Shown piece after piece: positions 21,715-31,922 of a stretch of DNA of 64,000 nucleotides. Origin of the DNA: Helianthus annuus (lineage: Eukaryota; Streptophyta; Magnoliopsida; Asterales; Asteraceae); assembly GCF_002127325.2 (NCBI RefSeq), contig NC_035435.2, positions 115,658,268-115,722,267 on the forward strand, in the 5' to 3' direction. Every line of letters begins with the position of its first letter. The first letter of the stretch is position 1. The notes under the pieces were generated by a model. It saw only the letters and a list, made by a program, of their open reading frames with translations, had not been told where the DNA came from and made no database searches. The position numbers were made by a program, and so were the translations under genes.

Positions 21715-22138
21715 AATGGCGAGTTTTAGGAACGACCCGAGTCATTGTGTTATCGGTGTATATACTTGTTAATATTTGTGTATACTTTCGTGATTATTTA
21801 TTCGTTGATTTATCTGTTAATATTTCTTGTTTCTAATTGAATTTATTCATTTTTGTGATTGTTTTGTACATTTGTAAATTTTTATTCTATTTATTTGTTC
21901 AAATCCGGATTTATTGATTCATTTATTCTTTGAGTTTTCGGCTCTTAAAAATCGTTTTTAAACTAGCCGATTCGATTATTTCCATTGCTTTAATTTTTAT
22001 AAAAATTTCGGCCCATTTTCGGATTTTTATAAATTTTACAGCCTATATTTATACATATTCTGCTTTTATTCAAAAAAAAAAAAAAGCATTATTTTATTAA
22101 TAAAATATTCATTGTGTCAGTCTTTCGTTTGCAGGTTG
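21715..22138 (+). other. E5 leader
   Basis: AT-rich, without an ORF, with an A-run near 22072-22085. It ends with a pyrimidine-rich stretch and TTTGCAG at 22128-22134, an acceptor-like site five bases before the gag ATG at 22139. Confidence 0.6.
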
Positions 22139-23869
22139 ATGTCCTCAACTCCCGCACCCGCTATTGCTGAGCCGACTGACGAACCAGCGCATAATCTTAG
22201 AAGAAGTAGGAGGCTGCGCGAAAGGTCACTCGTCGTTGCACAACGCATTGCAAATGCAATTGACGAGCCGGTGATTATCTCTGAAGACGAAAGCTTAGAG
22301 GACGAGGAGAGAGTCGTCATGGCGGACGACGACCGACCATTGAATGAAACAAATCAGCCCGGAAGGGCAGGCATGGAGCCGAGTATCCTTCAGCCCACTA
22401 TAGATGCACCTAATTTTGAAATTAAATCTAGTGTTATTAACATGTTGCAGAATTCGGTGCAGTTCGACGGACGTGAGCATGAGGATCCCGGGAGGCATAT
22501 CGCTGCTTTTCTTGCTATTTGTTCGACATTTAGGATGACTGGTGTTTCAGAGGACGCAATTCGGTTGAGGTTGTTTCCGTTTTCGTTACGTGACAAAGCT
22601 AGAGCTTGGCTTATGTCACTTCCTGCCGGGTCCATCAGGACCTGGAATCAGTTGGCGGAGCAGTTTATGCAGAAATATTTTCCACCTGAGAAAACGAACA
22701 AACTACGGAACCGGATTGTTTCCTTTCGCCAAGACGAGGGCGAGTCGTTGCATGCAGCTTGGGAGAGATTCAAGGATTTATTGATTGATGTGCCACATCA
22801 CGGCTTCTCCAAGCGACAGCTGGTTTTGACGTTCTATCAGGGGCTCAACTATAACACGCAGGAGCGATTAGACGTGAACGCGGGCGGCGATCTTGGAACT
22901 AAGACGCCGACTGAAGCGTATGATATTATCGAGAAAGCTGCGTTGAAATCCAGCTCTCGTCGGGATGGAGATAGAGGTCGGGCAACATCATCATCATCTC
23001 GCTCAGGAGTTCATGCTGTAGACGATTACACGGCCATTACTGCACAACTCTCGGCTCTTACATCGAGATTCGACAAGTCCCAGATGATTGCGCATGCTGG
23101 CTCGGGATGTGACCAGTGCGGAGTGTCACACGAGCCTGGGGCATGTTTTCAGGGAGTCGTATATGAGGGCCAGGAAGAGGTAGATTTTGTGAGTAATCAA
23201 GTAAGGCCGCAGAACAACCCGTACAGCAACACCTATAATCCCGGATGGAGAAATCACCCAAATTTTGGGTGGCGAGCGAATGCAGGAAATCAGAACCCAT
23301 TGGGGTTCACTCAGCGTGCTCTAGCGCCTCAGCAGGGTCAGCAGTACCAGCAGTACAATCAACCCTACCAGCAGCGTCCATATTCGTACCAGAATCAGGG
23401 CACTGGGAGTAGCTCCCAGCAACAGGCCCCTCAGTCCAATTCCAAGCTGGAGGATATGATGGCTCAGCTTCTCTCTAGCTCTGAAAAACGATACCAACAA
23501 AGCGAGGATCGTTTTCTGGCTAACGAGGGAGAAATGAGGAGTCAGAAGGCCTCGATTCAGAATATCGAGAATCAGGTTGGTCAGCTGGCACAGATGATGT
23601 CCAAAAGGCCCCCAGGCGGTCTTCCGGGTAATACAGAACCAAACCCGGGCGGACAGAGGGATGTAAATGCTGTGATGACCAGGAGTGGAAAAACTACCGG
23701 ACCCGTCATATCGGACTCAGTACCGATCACTGAAGCGGTCCCGACTGACACACCGGACGAGGTGCAAGCCAGGCTACGCCCCAGCAAGTACAGCACAAGT
23801 CCAGGAGCCGGTCAAAGATTACACTCCTCAGGTACCTTATCCAGGCAGGCTGAAGAAGCAGAAGAATGA
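22139..23869 (+). CDS. gag: Gag of E5 (Athila-type)
   Basis: The ATG at 22139 (MSSTPAP) is preferred to the in-frame ATG at 22112 because the acceptor-like TTTGCAG sits between them. A retrotransposon gag domain (PF03732 type) covers about residues 130-260: [18 protein letters not shown], then [19 protein letters not shown] short zinc knuckle [13 protein letters not shown] is at about 23107-23145. A Gln/Tyr/Asn-rich region and a coiled-coil-like [18 protein letters not shown] follow. In frame, the last about 25 codons are out-of-frame tail: coding moves to the pol frame near 23790-23810. In Athila relatives gag and pol form one ORF, so this is a frameshift or a recoding site. Gag forms the particle shell. 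Confidence 0.88.
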   Translation: MSSTPAPAIAEPTDEPAHNLRRSRRLRERSLVVAQRIANAIDEPVIISEDESLEDEERVVMADDDRPLNETNQPGRAGMEPSILQPTIDAPNFEIKSSVINMLQNSVQFDGREHEDPGRHIAAFLAICSTFRMTGVSEDAIRLRLFPFSLRDKARAWLMSLPAGSIRTWNQLAEQFMQKYFPPEKTNKLRNRIVSFRQDEGESLHAAWERFKDLLIDVPHHGFSKRQLVLTFYQGLNYNTQERLDVNAGGDLGTKTPTEAYDIIEKAALKSSSRRDGDRGRATSSSSRSGVHAVDDYTAITAQLSALTSRFDKSQMIAHAGSGCDQCGVSHEPGACFQGVVYEGQEEVDFVSNQVRPQNNPYSNTYNPGWRNHPNFGWRANAGNQNPLGFTQRALAPQQGQQYQQYNQPYQQRPYSYQNQGTGSSSQQQAPQSNSKLEDMMAQLLSSSEKRYQQSEDRFLANEGEMRSQKASIQNIENQVGQLAQMMSKRPPGGLPGNTEPNPGGQRDVNAVMTRSGKTTGPVISDSVPITEAVPTDTPDEVQARLRPSKYSTSPGAGQRLHSSGTLSRQAEEAEE

Positions 23870-26801
23870 AGAACAATACGGTAAGTTCCTTGAGTTGTTT
23901 AAGCAACTACACATCAATATACCGTTTGTTGAAGCCTTGGCCCAGATGCCAAAGTATGCGAAATTCCTTAAGGATATCCTCTCAAATAAACAGAAGCTCG
24001 AGGATATATCGTGTGTGGTGATGAATGAGACTTGTTCCGCCGTTCTGCAAAACCGTCTGCCCACGAAAATGGGAGATCCTGGTAGTTTCACGCTCCCGTG
24101 TTTGATTGGAAACATGTCTGTTAGCCATGCGTTGGCTGACTTGGGAGCGAGTATTAACCTTATGCCGTATAAGGTTTTTACTAAACTGGATCTGGGTGAG
24201 CCGTCACCCACTAGGATGAGCATTCGGTTAGCAGATCGCTCAATAAAGTATCCGCGCGGATTTGTGGAAAACATGCTTGTAAAAATCGATAAATTTGTTT
24301 TCCCCGTGGACTTTGTTATCCTTGACATGGATGAAGATTCAAGGGTACCTTTGATACTTGGACGTCCTTTCCTCAATACAGCGAGGACGATTGTTGATGT
24401 GGCAGCTGGCCAAATCACGCTCCGAGTGAATGATGAGCACGTGACATTCGATATCAAAAGATCGATGCAGCATCCGCAATGTCACGATGACAAGCTTTAT
24501 TACGTCGACATTGTCGATGCATGTGTTTGCTCTCATTTTCAAGGTACTATTGATGAGATTGATTCGGACACACGTCTGTCGTGTGGGGACCTGATTGGCA
24601 TTACGCAGGAGGGCCACGATTTCGAGCAGCCAGTCTATCAGATTGGTGACGATGGTTCCCAGAGTCCGGAGAGATTTCTTGAAATTGACCATGTGAAAAA
24701 GGGGGAAACAGAGCCTTCGGTTGATGATCCGACGCCTTTGGAGTTAAAGGAACTCCCGCCACATCTCGAGTACGCATTTCTAGACGAGGAGCGTCGTCTA
24801 CCGGTCATAATTTCGGCATCGTTGGAAAAGGATGAGAAAATTCGGCTTCTCGAGGTTCTGAGACTTCATAAGAGAGCCATTGCATGGAAAATCATGGATA
24901 TCAAGGGCATCAATCCTTCTTTTTGTACTCACAAGATTCTGATGGAAGACGAGTACAAACCATGTGCACAGCATCAGAGGCGTTTAAATCCAAATATGCA
25001 GGACGTGGTGAAGAAGGAGGTGATTAAATTGTTGGATGCCGGCATGATTTATCCTATTTCTGACTCTGTGTGGGTGAGTCCGGTGCAGGTTGTACCTAAG
25101 AAAGGTGGTATGACTGTAGTCTCGAATGATAGGAATGAGCTAATTCCTACCCGTACCGTCACTGGGTGGCGGGTTTGCATTGACTACCGCAAGCTCAATG
25201 ATGCTACTCGCAAGGATCACTTCCCGCTTCCATTCATCGACCAGATGTTGGAACGTCTGTCGGGGAAGTTATATTACTGTTTCCTTGACGGATTCTCTGG
25301 GTACTTTCAGATTCCTATCGCTCCTGAGGATCAGGAGAAGACTACCTTTACATGCCCCTTCGGCACATTCGCCTACCGGCGGATGCCTTTTGGGTTATGT
25401 AATGCACCAGCAACCTTCCAGAGATGCATGGTTGCAATTTTCCATGACATGATCGAGGATTCCATGGAGGTTTTCATGGATGATTTTTCGGTATTTGGGG
25501 ATTCCTTCGATCACTGTTTGGAAAATTTGAGGAAAATGTTGAAGAGGTGCGAGGAGACGAATCTGGTCCTGAACTGGGAGAAATGCCACTTCATGGTGAA
25601 GGAGGGCATAGTTCTGGGGCACAAGATTTCGCATGCTGGTATGGAGGTCGATCCAGCCAAAGTGGATATCATTTCCCGACTTCCGCCTCCCACCTCTGTT
25701 AGAGCGATACGGAGCTTTCTCGGTCATGCCGGGTTCTATCGGCGATTCATTAAAGATTTTTCAAAAATCGCCAGACCCATGACCCGTCTATTGGAGAAAG
25801 ACGCTCCGTTCATATTCGGAGATGATTGCTTGAGAGCCTTTGACCTTCTCAAGCAAAAGTTGATTGAGGCCCCTATTTTAGTTGCACCGGACTGGAGTTT
25901 GCCGTTTGAGATTATGTGCGACGCGAGTGATTACGCCATAGGGGCCGTTCTCGGTCAAAAGAGAGAAAAGCACTTTCACCCGATCTATTATGCGAGCAAA
26001 ACTCTTCACGACGCTCAAGAGCATTATACCACGACTGAAAAAGAGCTCTTGGCGGTCGTCTTCGCATTTGACAAATTTAGATCGTACTTGGTGCTTTCGA
26101 AAACAGTTGTGTATACTGATCACGCTGCTATCCGATATCTCTTCAGCAAGCAGGACGCTAAGCCACGTCTGATCAGGTGGATCTTGTTGCTGCAGGAGTT
26201 TGATATCGAGATACAAGATAAAAAGGGTGCATTGAATGTAGCGGCTGACCATCTATCTCGGTTAGAGCATGGAGACATCGTGGACGCGCGTTGGGATTCC
26301 ATAAATGACAACTTCCCACACGAGTCTTTGATGAGTGTTGAGATATGCGATGAGTCGCCATGGTTCGCTGACATTGCGAACTACCTCGCTTGCGGGATTC
26401 TGATTAAAGGGTTGACTCACCAGCAAAAGAGGAAATTCTTTTCAGATGTCAAGCACTACATTTGGGATGACCCTTACTTGTTCCGGGTTGGTGCTGATCA
26501 GGTGATTAGGAGGTGTGTTTCAGGAAAGGAGGCGACCGATATTCTGCGCCACTGTCACGAGGGACCTACTGGAGGCCACCATGGAGCCAACTTTACCGCC
26601 AAGAAAGTATTGGACTCCGGGTTTTATTGGCCTACTATATTTCGTGATGCGCGGAGTTGGGTTAGAGCGTGCGATGCTTGCCAGAGAGCGACAAATATAT
26701 CGGCACGTGATGAAATGCCTCAGACCTGGATTCAGGTTTGTGAAGTCTTTGATATCTGGGGGATAGACTTCATGGGACCTTTTTCCCCCCTCACGAGGTA
26801 A
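23800..26801 (+). CDS. pol: Pol of E5: protease, reverse transcriptase, RNase H, integrase N-part
   Basis: The frame is open from 23685, but the Pol-like sequence begins near 23800 ([17 protein letters not shown]). Features in order: aspartic protease [11 protein letters not shown] (about 24135-24167); reverse transcriptase [20 protein letters not shown] to the catalytic FMDD (25472-25483); RNase [18 protein letters not shown] with [11 protein letters not shown]; integrase zinc domain (H-H-C-C, about 26550-26695); and the first catalytic Asp in WGIDFMGPF (26766-26768). A T5C6 homopolymer at about 26780-26790 carries a one-base shift, so the frame ends at 26801. The rest of integrase continues in the next frame. 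Domain order is Ty3-Gypsy. As it stands the enzyme set is inactive without recoding. Confidence 0.9.
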
Positions 26802-27651
26802 TAAGTACATCCTGGTCGCGGTTGACTATGTATCGAAGTGGGCGGAGGCACAGGCCTTACCCACCAATGATGCCAGGGTAGTCGTGAGATTTTTGAAAAG
26901 CTTATTTGCCCGGTTCGGCGCTCCGAAAGCGCTTATCAGTGACAGAGGGACGCATTTTTGCAATACTCAGCTCGAGAGAGCTTTGTCCCGTTACGGTGTG
27001 CATCACCGTCTATCCACGCCCTATCATCCACAGACAAGCGGGCAGGTGGAAGTCACGAACCGGGGGCTGAAAAGAATCCTTGAGCGGTCAGTAGGTGCAA
27101 ACCGCAAGGATTGGTCAGATAAGCTTGATGAAGCGTTGTGGGCCTTCCGTACGGCTTACAAGACGCCTATTGGGACTACTCCCTTTAGGCTTGTTTACGG
27201 AAAGGCATGCCATTTACCGGTTGAGCTGGAACATAAAGCGATGTGGGCGCTAAAGACCGCAAATCTGGACTTAAAAGCCGGAGGTGAAGCCCGGTTCCTC
27301 CAGATTCACGAGTTGGAAGAGTTGCGACAATGCGCTTATGAGAACTCCGTGTTATACAAGGAGCGCACGAAGAGATTGCATGATAAACGCTTGAAGGACC
27401 ACAAAGAATTCCAAGCGGGCGATCTTGTCCTTCTTTACAACTCGCGGTTGCGCTTATTTCCCGGAAAGCTCCATTCACGTTGGACAGGCCCATACACGGT
27501 TAAAGAGATATTTCCGTATGGGACTGTTGCAATAGAGAACGCGGACGGCGTTATTTTCAAAGTAAATGGGCATCGCTTGAAGTTATACGTTGCCGGGCCG
27601 ACAGAGTCGGTGATGGAGGTTATTGAACTCCAAACCCCGCACACATCATAA
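26802..27651 (+). pseudogene. pol: Integrase core and C-terminus of E5 pol, after frameshift
   Basis: In-frame continuation of integrase starting right after the upstream stop. Asp in SDRGTHF is at 26941-26943 and Glu in [10 protein letters not shown] at 27049-27051, 35 residues apart, completing the DD35E triad begun upstream. A conserved C-terminal domain follows: [21 protein letters not shown], then [26 protein letters not shown]. No chromodomain is seen, as usual in Athila. The stop is at 27649-27651, immediately before AAGTGTGGGGAGGA, a purine tract. An ATG at 26884 exists but lies inside the domain and is not a natural start. Confidence 0.85.
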
Positions 27652-28893
27652 GTGTGGGGAGGAGAGAGTCTACGCTGCTGACTCATGGATCAAAAATGCA
27701 GCAAGAGCGTATTTTACGCTTTAGGGGTAGTTTAGTCATTTAGGATTTATTTTTCTAGTTTTAGCTTTGAGTCTTGCTATCGACTCGTCGACAAAAATTT
27801 AGCATGAGTCTACGCTACTGACTCGCCGACAAAAATGTAGCAGGAGCGTCTTTGGCGCTATAGGGGCAAAATTGTCCATTTTTATGTTTTTGTAGTTTTA
27901 GCGTAATTTAGGTTAGTTAGGTTGTTCCCGTTAGTTTGTACAGTTTCGATTCGTGCCGGGCGAAGGTTCTGTAGTGCAATATTGTTAGAACAGTTGGGGT
28001 GTCGAAAAAACGGCGAAAAACGGCCGAAACAGTTGCTGGAAATGGCTTCTGCAGAAAATTCTGATCTGCAGCTGATGCACGACCGTGCCAGGATCCGCAC
28101 GATCGTGCGTTTCCGGGGTTCTGGCACGGTGGGTCGCACCCTCGGTGCATCACCGAGGAAAATGGAAGTCACCGGCACCGCACGACCGTGCTTTTCGGCG
28201 AACGACCGTGCGGCTCGCTAAGGGCATTTTTGTCATTTTGCACACTATATATACCATAACCTGTTGCAAAAGCCCTCATTCGCGAACCCTAGCAACTGCA
28301 GCCGTTCCAGAGCCGTTTTCACACGAAATCGCACGTTTCCTCGCACGATCTCGCGCCCAACTTCGCACGGTACGTCTCTAGTGTTAGATTTCCTGTTTTT
28401 TGCGTTCTAGGGTAGGTTTTCTCCGATTCAACAAGGGATTTCTTAGGGTTCTCTTCATAAACAAATCGAAACCCTAACCCTTGTTTGAATCATGCTTATC
28501 GTGAACAACCGGTTGAATTTCCGACCCCTGTTTGTACAAAAAAGTTGTTGATTTTGGAAAAATCAGGCTATTCAAAGTTCAGGGGTTCGAAATCTGCAGA
28601 TCAGAAGTTGCACGGTCGTTCCCTGTCTGGAACGGTCGTGCCGTTCCGGATTGTTCCACGATGTCAGCATTATCTCGGTGTTGCACGGTGGTGCCGATTA
28701 GCCGCACGCCGTGCGGATCCGAGCTTGATCGGCAGAAGGTGCACGTCGTCGGTGATGCACGACCGTGCATATGGCCGCACGACCGTGCATGATGCGCAGA
28801 TCAGATTCACAGTAGCTTCATAATGTGCTGCTCGGTTATTTTCAAATTCATTTTCTGCTGTTTCTGTCTTTCTAACAATATTCCCCATTGCAG
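27652..28893 (+). other. E5 inter-ORF region with paired near-palindromic sites
   Basis: No supported ORF. 27667-27905 holds two and a half copies of a degenerate repeat beginning GAGTCTACGCT. From 28077 to 28788 there are five pairs of a 12-bp near-palindrome of type GCACGACCGTGC / GCACGGTCGTGC at 28077/28097, 28180/28200, 28610/28630, 28683/28704 and 28757/28777. The region is rich in CpG. It ends with a pyrimidine tract and CCATTGCAG before the ORF3 ATG, an acceptor-like site. Confidence 0.8.
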
Positions 28894-30237
28894 ATGAATC
28901 ATCCCTTCTTACAGTTTGACCCCAACGACGAGCGTGAAGCTTTGTGCATTCCAAAAAGAGACGAATTATGGGCCCGGAGGGGGCAATTCGGAGTCCCAAG
29001 ATGGCTTGATTGGGAAGTGATGCAAGAACTGAATCAATATGATCGTTTGGAAAATATGATGAGTCGTCCATTAATAAATTTGGTCGGTTGCAACCGACCC
29101 GTTTACTTGGAGCTTACCATCGAGTTCTTTGCATCGTATGCTTACGAGAAGCCAGTTGCTGCTCGACGACCCAAATTCCGCTACAAGGATCGCATAGCTT
29201 TCAGATTGTGTGGAAGATGGCACAAGTGGTCAGTCGGTCGTTTGGGAAGGAGACTTGGGATCTACACTAGGGAAGACATGGATGATCCCAATGTCTTCAC
29301 AGATAAATTCACCTTCCCGTCTGATGCAGCTAGGGATGAGTTTTGGGCTGAAAACGCTGTTGGGGACCCATACAACCCAAGGATGTCAAAGGCTTCACGC
29401 CTTAAAGACCCTCTGGTGCGAGTGATGCACCATGTATTCAGCCACACTATATGCGGGCGCATGGACAGTCTTGGTAACTGTCCAACACCAGATCTGATTT
29501 TTCTTTACGCATTGGTGGAGAAGGCGCCAATTAACTTAGCGGCGCGTATGGCTGAATACTTTATGAAGTGTTCAGGGAGGACTCCTAGCAGTCAAATACA
29601 TGGCGGTCAGTATGTGACCGAAATTGCTTACAATGAGCATCTTATAACTGATGAGGTACTTCAGAGTCTCACCCTGATTACTGAGGGGGTGCATGTCGAC
29701 ATCAGGTCGCTGAAGGCAATGGGTTTGATTGTAGAGACTGATCAGGGGGATAGGTTGAGGGGGCTGAATAACGAGGTCTGGGACCCGTTACCTCCGCTCC
29801 CATCAGAGGAAGAGGAAGAAGATGTAGAGATGCATGAGCAGCATCAGCCACAGACACCGCCACACCAGACACCGCCACACCAGCCGCAGCACCATGAGTT
29901 CTACCAGCACCAGGACTGGCCTGACTTTTATCAGCAGTTCCAGCAGATGCGTGTCACGCAGGAACAGCATGGTACATACATTGATCAGATCAGGACCAGC
30001 CAGGACCAGATCCGAGCTGGTCAGGACCAGCTCAGGGCCACACAGGATCAGCTGAGGCAGAGCCAGGAGAGCTTGTATCAGGGGGTTAGTGCCGGGTTTT
30101 CGTACCTATTTGGGGAAATGCACCATGCATATCCCAACTACTTCCAGAACCCTCCAGAGTTCCCACCGTGGAACCCTCCTGGTTACGGTGGTGCAGGCCC
30201 CTCATTCACGAGAGATGATGACGGCGATGACGAGTAG
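28894..30237 (+). CDS. Athila-type third ORF (ATHILA ORF-1 family-like, env-position protein) of E5
   Basis: 447 codons from ATG 28894, intact. It lies between pol and the 3' LTR, where Athila elements carry their extra ORF, and resembles the ATHILA ORF-1 family (PF03078) in the segment FASYAYEKPVAARRPKFRYK through SHTICGRMDSLGNCPTPDL. Residues about 310-345 are acidic then Pro/His/Gln-rich with a repeated PPHQ unit. Residues about 370-400 repeat a DQIRxxQDQLRxxQ unit, suggesting a helical coiled stretch. I see no signal peptide or clear membrane segment, so an envelope role is not shown. Expression from a spliced RNA is plausible because TTCCCCATTGCAG abuts the ATG. Its function is unknown. 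Confidence 0.8.
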   Translation: MNHPFLQFDPNDEREALCIPKRDELWARRGQFGVPRWLDWEVMQELNQYDRLENMMSRPLINLVGCNRPVYLELTIEFFASYAYEKPVAARRPKFRYKDRIAFRLCGRWHKWSVGRLGRRLGIYTREDMDDPNVFTDKFTFPSDAARDEFWAENAVGDPYNPRMSKASRLKDPLVRVMHHVFSHTICGRMDSLGNCPTPDLIFLYALVEKAPINLAARMAEYFMKCSGRTPSSQIHGGQYVTEIAYNEHLITDEVLQSLTLITEGVHVDIRSLKAMGLIVETDQGDRLRGLNNEVWDPLPPLPSEEEEEDVEMHEQHQPQTPPHQTPPHQPQHHEFYQHQDWPDFYQQFQQMRVTQEQHGTYIDQIRTSQDQIRAGQDQLRATQDQLRQSQESLYQGVSAGFSYLFGEMHHAYPNYFQNPPEFPPWNPPGYGGAGPSFTRDDDGDDE

Positions 30238-31907
30238 GCGTTGGTGGTGATTTTCGTTGGTGGTTTTTATGGTTATTATTAGTATTTGTTATTTCGGGTG
30301 TTCTTTTTGCATACTATTTCGAACACCCTCGGATTATATTGTACTTTTAAACACTTTTCTTTATGTATGTTTTTATTTGGATTATTAGTATTCATGTATA
30401 TTATGGTCTATTTGTATTTATTCTGTTACTGTTCGGTGTTGCTGTGCCATATGACATATTTACAGGTTTTGGCTATCAAGTCTTTGACCGGAGCAGATCA
30501 CAGATTCAGCTTTGGAAGTCTCGTTTCATAACATCATCTTGAGGGGAGTATTATTATCCTTTTTCTCTATATTTCGGGTTTCGCATTGGGGACAATGCGA
30601 AGTTCAAGTGTGGGGAGGGGGTTAACTTTGTTAACTTTGTTTGTCCTCAATATAAAAAAAAAAAAAAAATCAGAAAATTCAGAAAAATCATTCAAAAATA
30701 CCTTTATTTTGTATATATATTAGTAAATAAACCGGTTGGTTGTGTTTTAGAAAGCTTCGGACTTGATAAAAACTTGACAAGCAAAATATTTTTGAAAAAG
30801 GAAACCGGAAAGCGTGACAAACAAAGAAAGACTTACATGATAGTTTTCACACTTTTACCCATTCCATCCGTTACGTGAGCATGTTTGAGCCTTGATATTG
30901 TTATATATTTGTTCATTTCGGATATAGGAGTGAGCCGGATGTTATGTGTAATTTAGAACTTGTCACTAGTATGCTTGTTAAGACCATGAATATGCGGATT
31001 TGTGTAAAAGTGATAGAGGCACTTAGATTACCCCTTTGTTGTAAACCTTGTTCTTTGTGTTGTGCTCCCCGTTCACCTTATGTTACCCTTTAGGATTAAC
31101 CATGTCGAGCCTTCCCGTTTACCTTTGTTTACCCACATTATCGCCCACTTAGCCAAATTTAGCCTTTGTATGTTTTAAACCCCTTTTTAGTGTTGAAACT
31201 CGGACAAAATAATCGTTTAACTAGCTTTTGTTTAAGTTTATTGTATAGTTTAAAAAAAAAAAAAAAAAAAACCCAGAAAATAAAACACCCTAAAATAGGG
31301 TGAAGTTGATAGAAATCGAGCGATTTTGAATGCTTAAATGTTAAAATTTCGTTGATAAGCTCGATTGCGCTTTAGTCGCCCTTTTAAGGCGTTTATATGT
31401 ATAGTTGTATTACTTTCTTGCTAGTTAAACGCTAAAGCCGAGTTTTAACCATTTTCGCCACTTTAAATGTCTACATCCATACCCTTCACCCAAGCCTAAC
31501 GTTACAACCCGTAAAGACCTCTTGATTTACACTTATTTGCATGTTAGTTGGTGGAGACGAGATCTTATAACAAGCTTATGATATTACATGTTTCATTGAC
31601 TAGGCGTTGAGTGTTTGCACATACACATTTTATGTATGTTTCATAAATAAAACCGAGTGTGTGTGAATGTTGTGAGTCGTGTGAAGATTAACATGTCGAG
31701 TCAATTAAATGTGAAGTCACGGCTTTTTGGTTGTCGCTATTATAATTGCATATGCTTGTTGGTTTTTAGTCTTTTGATGATGTCTTTCGACAAACCGGCT
31801 AACCGTTTATAGTAGTTTTAAATAAAATAGTGTGTAAATTATCGTACTTGTTTGTTTCCTTCTTTTATTGCTTTTTAGTTCAGCTTGCTTGAGGACAAGC
31901 AAGGTTC
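30238..31907 (+). other. E5 3' untranslated region
   Basis: AT-rich and without a supported ORF. It contains A-runs at about 30650-30668 and 31252-31271 and an internal purine tract GTGTGGGGAGGGGG at about 30609-30622. Just before the LTR it reads TTGAGGACAAGCAAGG, typical of the last bases before the polypurine tract in this Gypsy group. Confidence 0.7.
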
Positions 31908-31922
31908 AAGTGTGGGGAGATT
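31908..31922 (+). other. Polypurine tract of E5
   Basis: AAGTGTGGGGAGATT precedes TGATATTCGC, the LTR start. The same GTGTGGGGAG core also occurs at about 27652 and 30609. Confidence 0.75.

Noticed and set aside
23837..24457. 206-codon minus-strand ORF under E5 pol
   Set aside because: It is the shadow of the protease region of pol; no recognisable product.
27882..29071. Several ORFs of 60-133 codons on both strands around the paired near-palindromes
   Set aside because: They arise from GC-rich, stop-poor sequence; the repeats explain the similar peptides.
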